Below are positions 17,110-23,936 of a stretch of 64,000 nt of DNA, piece after piece. This stretch comes from Kiritimatiellia bacterium (GTDB lineage Bacteria > Verrucomicrobiota > Kiritimatiellia > RFP12 > UBA1067): the NCBI GenBank assembly GCA_017450695.1, contig JAFSTA010000149.1, positions 1 through 64,000 of the forward strand, read 5' to 3'. Position numbers and translations under genes: made by a program. The stretch's first letter is position 1. Each line of letters starts with the position of its first letter. The notes under the pieces are model-generated. The model saw nothing but the letters and a program-made list of their open reading frames with translations, made no database searches and had not been told where the DNA came from.

Positions 17110-17919
17110 TTAGCCACCGCGTTCCTCCGGCGTAATCCGATAGGCGCGCCGACCATCCAACGACCGACAGAGATCAAGTATGAGGTCGTAGCCCGCTTTC
17201 GCATCCTCCACGCAGACATACTCGTTAGAGCGATGCGGATAATACCCGCCGTTGCTGATGTCGCAGCAGCACAGGTCGCAACGCATCATGAGGTTACAGA
17301 TGTCTGTATTAGCCGGATGATCCAGAACGGTCACCCCATGCCTCTCGAACACTTCCTTAAGAACCTGGTCATAGAATTTCGTCGAATACATCTTCGCGCC
17401 GTTCTTACGCCATTCGCTGGCCGTGCGGACCCGTCCCCAACAGTCCATCGTGATGAGCAGCGAAACGTCTTTAAGGAAATCGTAATCCATCTCCTGCGAC
17501 CCCAGCAGACCTTTCTCTTCCTGAACGAAGAACACGGCCTTGCATTTCGGTAGTGCGTCCATGAGCGCCAAAGCAAGCGCAACCCCGGCTTTGTCGTCCC
17601 CGCCGATTCCGAATCCATCGACATACAGCTCGGTTTTCCCTTCCGCGTTCTTCCGTTCCAACACGGGCAATCGCTCATCCCGGCAAACATACTCGTACTG
17701 AGAATCCTGCACCGTGTCCATGTGGTTGACAAAACACGGAACGTATTCCCCGTCCCCGATCATCCCTTTGATCAGATACACGTTCCCTAGCGCGTCCACC
17801 TTCGCCGTAATCGCGCGTCTTTTCGCGAATTCCAGGATGAAATCCCGAACCCGTTCCTCCCAATACGACACCGACGGAATCGACAGTACCCTTTTCAGGA
17901 AATCCTTGTCAAACCCCAT
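17110..17919 (-). CDS. Zinc-dependent M20/M28/M42-type peptidase
   Basis: About 269 residues. The co-catalytic zinc ligands of the M20/M28/M42 clan are visible in order: 'NHMDTV' (His and catalytic Asp), 'GIGGDDKAG' (bridging Asp), 'VQEEKGLLGS' (catalytic Glu and ligand), 'MDCWGR' (Asp) and 'YYPHRSNEYV' (last His). The lid/dimerisation domain is missing or very short, so the enzyme is smaller than most M20 members. No signal peptide, hence cytoplasmic peptide hydrolysis is likely. The ATG at 17919 is 8 bp from GGAG; the ATG two codons earlier is too close. It follows the cysteine-rich gene by 12 bp, implying co-transcription. Confidence 0.85.
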   Translation of the reverse strand: MGFDKDFLKRVLSIPSVSYWEERVRDFILEFAKRRAITAKVDALGNVYLIKGMIGDGEYVPCFVNHMDTVQDSQYEYVCRDERLPVLERKNAEGKTELYVDGFGIGGDDKAGVALALALMDALPKCKAVFFVQEEKGLLGSQEMDYDFLKDVSLLITMDCWGRVRTASEWRKNGAKMYSTKFYDQVLKEVFERHGVTVLDHPANTDICNLMMRCDLCCCDISNGGYYPHRSNEYVCVEDAKAGYDLILDLCRSLDGRRAYRITPEERGG

Positions 17920-17931
17920 GCTCATGTCTCC

Positions 17932-18189
17932 TTACTTCTCATGCTTGCCGGTGGGGCTGTGGATGCAGCCGGATCCGTTGGAGGTGGAACCGCACCAGAT
18001 GCACTTGTTGGCGCCTGGTCCGTGACGGTGCTTGCGCGTGGGGGAGTGGATACATCCTGAACCATAGCTCGACGAGCCGCACCATTCACAGTGCTTCTCG
18101 TCGTCGCGGTGCTCGTGCTTGCGCGTGGGTGAATGAATGCAGCCAGAGCCGTAGCTCGTGCTGCCGCAATATCTGCATTTCGTGCTCAT
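17932..18189 (-). CDS. Small protein of three cysteine-rich (zinc-ribbon-like) repeats
   Basis: The 85-residue protein starts at ATG 18189 behind an excellent AAAGGAGGT at 4-5 bp. It consists of three tandem copies of a 27-30 residue unit, C-x2-C-G-S-(T/S)-S-(Y/N)-G-S-G-C-I-H-S-P-T-(R/G)-K-H, with first cysteine pairs CRYC, CEWC and CIWC. Each unit has three cysteines and at least two histidines, suitable for one zinc ion; the connecting segments are charged. I have seen similar units in small uncharacterised bacterial proteins, but know no function. No signal peptide. It lies 12 bp upstream of the peptidase gene and has a relic 3' copy at 17067-17105. Metal binding is inferred from spacing only. 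Confidence 0.8.
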   Translation of the reverse strand: MSTKCRYCGSTSYGSGCIHSPTRKHEHRDDEKHCEWCGSSSYGSGCIHSPTRKHRHGPGANKCIWCGSTSNGSGCIHSPTGKHEK

Positions 18190-18336
18190 GTGACCTCCTT
18201 TATGGATGAATTGTATCAAAAATTCCTACCCTCTGGAAGCACGACCCGAAAATTCCAGAAAATTCACCCCTGCCCCATCAGGTCAACAATATCAGTAGCC
18301 ACAGCTGATCACACCGTCGCTCGGGAATATAAGCCC

Positions 18337-18546
18337 TCAATCGTCTGTCGGAGGGGTTACATCGCCTCCCGCTCTTCTACGGCATTCGGCGAACATCCGT
18401 TCAAATGTCGCGCGATCCACGAGCACCGGGCCGATCTCGTCCGGTTCGCTCATCCAGCCGACAGGCTTCGCGTCCTTCTTGCCGGAGAAGAAGTCTTCTG
18501 CCGAGTACATTGGAACCATCTTACGTTTCCTCTTGGGTCTTTTCAT
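18337..18546 (-). CDS. Hypothetical small basic protein, 69 residues
   Basis: The frame starts at ATG 18546 with AAAGGA 7-8 bp upstream; an upstream ATG at 18573 has no ribosome site. The N-terminus is strongly basic ('MKRPKRKRKMVPMYSAEDFF') and the rest is mixed and hydrophilic. No family recognised. The good start context and composition make a real gene likely. It is isolated, with no tight neighbour. Confidence 0.5.
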   Translation of the reverse strand: MKRPKRKRKMVPMYSAEDFFSGKKDAKPVGWMSEPDEIGPVLVDRATFERMFAECRRRAGGDVTPPTDD

Positions 18547-18667
18547 CGCAGTCCTTTCGTTTTGTTTTACCACATACCATACTATAACACAGGCTACGAA
18601 AATCCACAGGTAAAAAGTTCAATAAAATCGTGGGAAGATACACGATCGAAAAAAATACATTTTATGC

Positions 18668-18696
18668 TTGCTTTTCGCTCCGGAATTTGCCATACT
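18668..18696 (+). promoter_or_regulatory. Sigma-70-type promoter of tRNA-Glu
   Basis: TTGCTT at 18668-18673 and CATACT at 18691-18696 with 17 bp spacing; transcription would begin about 24 bp before the tRNA. Confidence 0.6.
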
Positions 18697-18726
18697 AGTT
18701 GTCGATTTATGCATTTCCATAAATTG

Positions 18727-18801
18727 CCCCCATCGTCTATCGGTTAGGACATTAGGTTTTCATCCTAGTAAGAGGAGTTCGACTCTCCTTGGGGGTGCCA
18801 T
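18727..18801 (+). tRNA. tRNA-Glu (anticodon UUC)
   Basis: A full cloverleaf is readable: acceptor GCCCCCA pairs with TGGGGGT, the D arm is GTC..GAC, the anticodon stem TTAGG/CCTAG closes a 7-base loop TTTTCAT giving anticodon TTC, the T arm is GAGGAGTTCGACTCTCC-like, and the 3' end GCCA includes an encoded CCA. The gene has its own promoter upstream and a strong terminator 6 bp downstream, so it is a single-gene transcript. Confidence 0.96.
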
Positions 18802-18806
18802 TTTCG

Positions 18807-18854
18807 GCGCGGCAGGTTTCCCGGTTCGGATGACTTGCCGCGCCGCTCTTTTTC
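18807..18854 (+). terminator. Rho-independent terminator of tRNA-Glu
   Basis: Nine-bp GC-rich stem GGCGCGGCA (18807-18815) with TGCCGCGCC (18837-18845), followed by gctcttttt. Confidence 0.85.
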
Positions 18855-18956
18855 CCGTTCCCGTCATTCAACGTATTCACCTTTGTTTCGTTGCGATCTT
18901 TGCTTCCCTGTGGATGAAATCCAATTGCGAACCAGGCGTACTGGAAATGAACAAGC

Positions 18957-19210
18957 CTGGATTCCACGTTTGGGTTCTCGCGCAGAGCCGCTAAGGGCTT
19001 TGAAAACTGTGACTTTTCCTCCCCACACGCACACGTTGCGACAGAAAAAGGATTCACACAAATGGTGAAAGCCCGCAAAATTCCAAAGCGAATTGTGAGC
19101 CACGGAATACACGGAACTCACGGAATCGCCATCCCACGGAACTTATGATTTTCCGTGTATTCTGTGTGTTCTGTTGTTTCCCAATTGTCCAACGGAGAAA
19201 TTTAGGGCAA
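18957..19210 (-). repeat. Dispersed intergenic repeat family 1, copy (reverse)
   Basis: Inverted copy of the modular repeat (see 26904-27170). On the minus strand it runs from ctaaatttctccgttggaca, which includes the GH10 stop codon, through cacggaa-rich modules, the ttcaccattt core (here decayed) and ctgtcgcaacgtgtgcgtg, to gagaacccaaacgtgg. Confidence 0.75.
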
Positions 19211-20341
19211 GTTCCCTACTCCTGGCGAAGTCTTATGCAAAGAAGGCAGCGCGATAAGCGCATCGTAGCACGGCTTCGGCCTGTACGAGCGGTCGAAGAG
19301 AAGCGGATAGTCCGTACGGCCACGAACCGGATAATTGTTCAGCCAGCTCGTTCTGTCACAGACTCCCCAAAACGTCACGCGATCAATCGCATCGGCATGA
19401 CGCAGGAACATCGCGAAGAGATCCCTGTAGCGGCGTGTCAGTTCCTGTTGCTTTTCATGGGGAAGGTTCCCGTCCTTCCAAGGATCATACTTGGCACGAT
19501 ACTCTTGACTCGACATGATTTCAGCGGTATGCCCCCAGGGTGACGGCAGTACGCTGACATCCAACTCGGTGATCATTGCCTTGACTCCCGCCGCTGCGAG
19601 TGCCTCTATCGTGGCCTCGTACTCGGCAACTGGCGGGCCCGAAAGCCGTGTATGCGTCTGCAAACCAACGGCGTCGATGTGTACACCTTTCGCCTTGAAG
19701 TCGCGGACCATGCGGACTACTCCCTCGCGCTTGCCTCGACGGAACATGTTGAAGTCGTTGTAGTACAACTCCGCATCTGGATCGGCCTCATGCGCGAACC
19801 TGAAAGCGAGTTCTATAAAATCGTCGCCAATGCCATCCCGCCACGGCGAATACCGCAGAGTCCCGGCATCGTCAAAAGCCTCGTTCACCACGTCCCATCC
19901 GTGGACGCGTCCCTTGTATCGGCCTACCACAGCGTGAATGTGGGCCTTCATACGCCGCACGAGCGTATCACGGTCTGCCTTGCCACCTTCCTTCTGGAAG
20001 AACCACCGGGGAGTTTGGCTGTGCCACACGAGGCAATGTCCGATGATTTTCATCCCGTTCCTCTCCCCGAACTCGACGAAACGGTCCGCGACGTCCCACC
20101 TGAACTCCCCTTCCCTCGGCTGCAGACGCTCTGGCTTCATCTCGTTCTCGGCGGTCACAGACGAAAACTCGCGTACCGCAATCGCGCCCACGGGGGACTC
20201 GGGATTGGCAAACGCGTACGCGCCCAACGCCGCCCCGATCGTGAAGTACGGGGAGTAAACACCTTTCAGAGTCTCGGCGGAAGAAGGGAGCAAGGCGAAC
20301 AGCTGCGACAGTGACACGATGACTAAAAGGATGGTTTTCAT
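19202..20341 (-). CDS. Secreted GH10 endo-1,4-beta-xylanase
   Basis: 379 residues: a signal peptide (about 1-22, 'TILLVIVSLSQLFALLPSSA') and one GH10 (beta/alpha)8 barrel. The acid/base is E154 in 'GWDVVNEA' and the nucleophile E259 in 'MITELDVS'; 'TAENEMKPE', 'GHCLVWHSQ' and 'VGLQTHT' are further GH10 signatures. It should cut xylan backbones outside the cytoplasm. No carbohydrate-binding module. It stands alone, so it is not in an operon with other xylan genes. The stop codon coincides with the edge of an intergenic repeat, so the last residues may have been affected by repeat insertion. Confidence 0.95.
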   Translation of the reverse strand: MKTILLVIVSLSQLFALLPSSAETLKGVYSPYFTIGAALGAYAFANPESPVGAIAVREFSSVTAENEMKPERLQPREGEFRWDVADRFVEFGERNGMKIIGHCLVWHSQTPRWFFQKEGGKADRDTLVRRMKAHIHAVVGRYKGRVHGWDVVNEAFDDAGTLRYSPWRDGIGDDFIELAFRFAHEADPDAELYYNDFNMFRRGKREGVVRMVRDFKAKGVHIDAVGLQTHTRLSGPPVAEYEATIEALAAAGVKAMITELDVSVLPSPWGHTAEIMSSQEYRAKYDPWKDGNLPHEKQQELTRRYRDLFAMFLRHADAIDRVTFWGVCDRTSWLNNYPVRGRTDYPLLFDRSYRPKPCYDALIALPSLHKTSPGVGNLP

Positions 20342-20456
20342 GGCGTAATCTTACCAAATCATCCTCGGCCCTGTCATTCCCCGAATGAAAAATCTTTCGA
20401 CCGACTTCCTCTGTTGCTTTGATCGGGCAACGATGTTATCCCATGTGGAAACGGCT

Positions 20457-23255
20457 TCAGCCGCACCCCTTGTCCCCGCCCGCATCGGCAAAGAATTCTT
20501 CGATACGGGACAAGAGCTGTTGTCGATCGACGCTGAAGACCGAACAGGGAAGGCTTTTGCGGAAGGTGGCCCCGTACCCGGTCGTGACAATCCGTGAATC
20601 GGTGATCATCACGATTCCCCGGTCGGATTTCGTCCGGATCAGACGTCCGAATCCCTGGCGGAATTTGATCACCGCCTGCGGCAACGAAAACTCGCGGAAC
20701 GGGCTGCCGCCCGCCTGTTGTATCTGTTCGCACCGCGCCTCCAGAATCGGGTCTCCGACCTGCGCGAAGGGCAACCGGCAGATCACCACGAGCCGTAACG
20801 AATCGCCCGGCACGTCAACCCCCTCCCAGAAGGAATGCACCCCGAAGAGAACGGCGGGAATGCCGGAACAAAAGATGCGCAAGAGTTCGTCGCGCGTCCC
20901 GTCTTTCCCGTGAACCAGCAGTCGGATTCCCTCTTCCTCCAGCTGCGACTCCACCTGCCGCGCCACCTGCCGCATCATCTCGTAACTGGTGAAAAGCGCG
21001 AGCGCATGTCCGCGCATCCGAGTGAAAACGTCCAGAAGCAAAGCGGAGAGTTGTTCCACATACCCGTTCGAGTTCTCCCTCGCGCCGGGAGGGGGCAGGA
21101 AGTTCGGCGTCAACGTTTGGCACTGCATCAGGTAGTTGAAGGGGCTTTCCGCCAGGCAGGTCACGACACGTCCCGCCTCGACCAAGCCGATTCCCAACCG
21201 ATCCATGATGAACCGGAAGGAGTCGCCGACACGCAACGTGGCGGAAGAGAAAACAACCGAGTGCTTCGTCTTGTAAAGCAACTCCGCAAGCTGCGTCCCG
21301 ATAGACAGGGGAGCGGAAAACGCGTTGACCTCATTCTTTCGGTGCGGATCGTGATCGCGCTCCAGCCAGAAGACGTGTTCCGGATCACTCGCCGCAAAGA
21401 CAAAATTCAACGTGAACTCAAACTCATGTAAGGTCTTGACCTCGCCCTCGATCACCGCGACCTGATCGTTGTAGAGCGGCAGTTCGTCCGGACGCTGGAC
21501 CTGGCGCATCATCTCCGCCAACTCCAACAGCTCCTTCGCCGCACCCGCTACCGCCTCGCGGAAATTGAATTTGAGAACCGCCGCCTGTTCCTCGTCCCAG
21601 TTCTCCTGCGAACACGGAAGAAACATGCCGCGCCGACAGACCTGCCGTTCCACCGGCCCCGTTCCGCCATCCGCGCCCGTGACGGGCGCTTGCGTCGGAA
21701 TCGATACCGTCCGGAAACGTGCCATGTTTTCATCGCCGGGAAGCAGCGTGGAAAGACATTCGAAAAAGAGTTTTCCCGACTGGCGAATCTTCTCCAACGC
21801 CCGTCTGCAGGACTGGAACTTCTTGCGGATCGCTTCGGAGTGCCCCCCCCTCCCCGAAATGCCACCTTTCAAAATCGCCCGCTGCACATTTTCCAGCGTT
21901 CCGCTTCTCTTCACGCCTTTTCCCCTGCTCATCCGGTGAAGCATACGGGTGACGACATGGGCGGAGAGTTCAAGGGAGAGGTGGCGTGTCGCCACGTCCT
22001 CCAAATTGTGCGCCTCGTCAAACACGACTTGCGAAAACGGCGGCAGAATGCTGCCCGGCATCTGGATCTCCGCGAAGACCAGCGCGTGATTGGCGACGAT
22101 CACATGCGCGTAAGATGCGCGAATCCGCGCCCGCTGCAGGAAACAGCGGCGGTAGTAGCGGCAGCTCCGCCCCGGACACTCCTCGCCCGTCGAAACGAGT
22201 TTCGAGAGAAATGCGGGCGTCGCCTTGCCCAAGTACGGGAAGGAGTCGAGATCGCCGTCGGAACTCTTGCACAGCCAGGCGATCAGTTGGATGAAGACAC
22301 GTTGCTCGGAACGCTCCAGATCGTAGGTCCCGTCCTCCAGCAGGGATTCCAAACGATGCAGGCAGAAGTAGTTCGTTCTTCCCTTCAAGAGCGCTACGCG
22401 CAAGGGAACCGCTGCGTTCGCCTGTGCGGGATCGGCATCTTCCACCCCCGCTTGCAACTGCAGCGCCTTACGGACAACCGGCAGGTCGTGCGTGATCAAC
22501 TGCGACTGGAGGTTGCGCGTGTTCGTGCTGACAACCACCGGTACATCGTTGAGAACCGCCCACGAGGCGGCGGGAATCAAATAGGCGAGACTCTTGCCGA
22601 CACCCGTCCCCGCCTCGACCAGCAAATGCTTCCCGCCGCTGAACGCACCGGCTACGGCACGGGCCATCGCGACCTGCCCCCTGCGCGACTCGTATCCGGG
22701 CATCAGGCGAGAGAACGCGCCGCCCGGCTCGAAATACCCGGCGATCCGATCCGTGTTCAGCGGGGTACAGTCGGAGAGTTCGGGAAGCCTGCGCTTGTCG
22801 TTCCGCGACAACATCTCGGCGGGAAAACTTTCCGGCCAAGAACCGCAATTCTTCCCTCTCGACTTGACGATTCCCGCCAACCGCTGGAGGAGGCGGCAGG
22901 CCGCCGGCTCCTCCAAATCCCGATAGACCTGCGTGATCGCATCCAGCGCCCACAAAGGAAATTCCAACAGTTTCTCTTCCAGCTGCCGCCAGAAACGGAA
23001 GAGGGATTCACCGGAAGAAGGCGCACCTTCCTCAGACGGCCATGTCTCGCGATACACCACCTGCAACGGATTCGCCAAGCGACACAAATCCACAATCGGA
23101 ACCACCTCGCGGGTAATGCCGGAAAACGCCGTCATGTCGTTGGTGACGACAACGCGACCCTCGCCTTCCCCCTTCCCGGAGACGGGCGGATACGAATCAA
23201 AAACGGGTGTCCCATCCTTCTTCCGCGTAACCAAAACTGTGCAGACATCAACCAT
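20457..23255 (-). CDS. DinG/XPD-family ATP-dependent DNA helicase
   Basis: The 932-residue protein is an SF2 iron-sulphur helicase. An N-terminal ~200-residue region ('MVDVCTVLVTRKKDGTPVFD' onward) has no motif I recognise. Walker A 'EAGTGVGKSLAY' (~residue 214), four cysteines in 'NYFCLHRL' and 'EECPGRSCRYYRRC' (Fe-S cluster pattern), DEAH box 'VVFDEAHNLEDVA', and C-terminal 'LFGVHSFWEGVDVPG' and 'RQGFGRLIRTKSDRG' follow. Such 5'-3' helicases resolve R-loops or damaged forks. The exonuclease domain of Gram-positive DinG is absent. The start lacks a Shine-Dalgarno; the next gene upstream is far away, so it is monocistronic. Confidence 0.92.
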   Translation of the reverse strand: MVDVCTVLVTRKKDGTPVFDSYPPVSGKGEGEGRVVVTNDMTAFSGITREVVPIVDLCRLANPLQVVYRETWPSEEGAPSSGESLFRFWRQLEEKLLEFPLWALDAITQVYRDLEEPAACRLLQRLAGIVKSRGKNCGSWPESFPAEMLSRNDKRRLPELSDCTPLNTDRIAGYFEPGGAFSRLMPGYESRRGQVAMARAVAGAFSGGKHLLVEAGTGVGKSLAYLIPAASWAVLNDVPVVVSTNTRNLQSQLITHDLPVVRKALQLQAGVEDADPAQANAAVPLRVALLKGRTNYFCLHRLESLLEDGTYDLERSEQRVFIQLIAWLCKSSDGDLDSFPYLGKATPAFLSKLVSTGEECPGRSCRYYRRCFLQRARIRASYAHVIVANHALVFAEIQMPGSILPPFSQVVFDEAHNLEDVATRHLSLELSAHVVTRMLHRMSRGKGVKRSGTLENVQRAILKGGISGRGGHSEAIRKKFQSCRRALEKIRQSGKLFFECLSTLLPGDENMARFRTVSIPTQAPVTGADGGTGPVERQVCRRGMFLPCSQENWDEEQAAVLKFNFREAVAGAAKELLELAEMMRQVQRPDELPLYNDQVAVIEGEVKTLHEFEFTLNFVFAASDPEHVFWLERDHDPHRKNEVNAFSAPLSIGTQLAELLYKTKHSVVFSSATLRVGDSFRFIMDRLGIGLVEAGRVVTCLAESPFNYLMQCQTLTPNFLPPPGARENSNGYVEQLSALLLDVFTRMRGHALALFTSYEMMRQVARQVESQLEEEGIRLLVHGKDGTRDELLRIFCSGIPAVLFGVHSFWEGVDVPGDSLRLVVICRLPFAQVGDPILEARCEQIQQAGGSPFREFSLPQAVIKFRQGFGRLIRTKSDRGIVMITDSRIVTTGYGATFRKSLPCSVFSVDRQQLLSRIEEFFADAGGDKGCG

Positions 23256-23483
23256 AAAACGAAATCGAAATTGTACGCCATCCCACCCCCGTTTTCAATC
23301 CAGAAGTTGAGCGGGCGCATCTGCGTTTTTCACCGTGCTCCATGTCGATGCCTGCGATACCTAACGCGGAGATTCAACCTCACGCAAAGTCCGCAAAGTT
23401 CGCAAAGGGAAGGAAGTCGGCCACTTCGCGTACTTGGCGAACTTGGCGTGAGGCCATGACATGAAAACTTCTGTGTTTGAACA

Positions 23484-23705
23484 CGGCAAACCCTTGTTGA
23501 CCCTAGATTCCTCGTCAGGGTTCTCACGCAGAGGCGCTGAGACCGCAGAGTATACAGAGAAAGTGCCGGAAACAGAGGCTTTTCGATCCCCCGCACATAC
23601 GTTACGACAGAGAACGGATTCACCCAAATGGGGAAAGCCTGTAAAATTCCAAGGCGCCATGATTCATTTCAAATTGTCCAACAGAGGAATCTAGGGAAAG
23701 TTAAA
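23484..23705 (-). repeat. Dispersed intergenic repeat family 1, copy (reverse)
   Basis: Good inverted copy: on the minus strand ctttccctagattcctctg, ttggacaatttgaaatg, then ggaattttacaggctttccc, ccatttgggtgaatccg, ttctctgtcgtaacgtatgt, and the gcgctgcg-type end with ctctgcgtgagaaccc. The spacing between modules equals the 57255-57474 copy. Confidence 0.8.
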
Positions 23706-23890
23706 TCGCTACGCTATTAAATGGATGAGCCGGCGAAAAGCGAGAATAATTAAATCGCTTCGCTTTAAATGGTTAAATAGTTAAATTGGGATGAGGCAAC
23801 GAAAAAGCGACAAGAGTGCCGCTTCCCCGACGATAGGACGGTCGATTGAAAGCCTCCGAAGGAGGCGATTTAACCATTTCACTATTTCAC
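23706..23890 (+). repeat. Intergenic repeat family 3 (ttaaatcgcttcgctt / cctccgaaggagg hairpins)
   Basis: AT-rich blocks taaatcgctacgctattaaa and taaatcgcttcgctttaaat, then agcctccgaaggaggcgatt tttaaccattt-like sequence (about 23850-23886). The same units occur at 39178-39462 and 57230-57255. cctccgaaggagg is a perfect hairpin. No gene. Confidence 0.65.
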
Positions 23891-23932
23891 CAAACCACCC
23901 AACCACCCGACCACCTAACCACCTTGCCTATA
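23884..23932 (-). repeat. Simple GGTGGTTAGGT-type repeat array
   Basis: ccaccta/ccaccca units in tandem, the complement of the ggtggttaggtgg arrays at 39069-39124 and 53553-53632. Imperfect 8-10 bp units. Confidence 0.7.
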
Positions 23933-23936
23933 CAAA

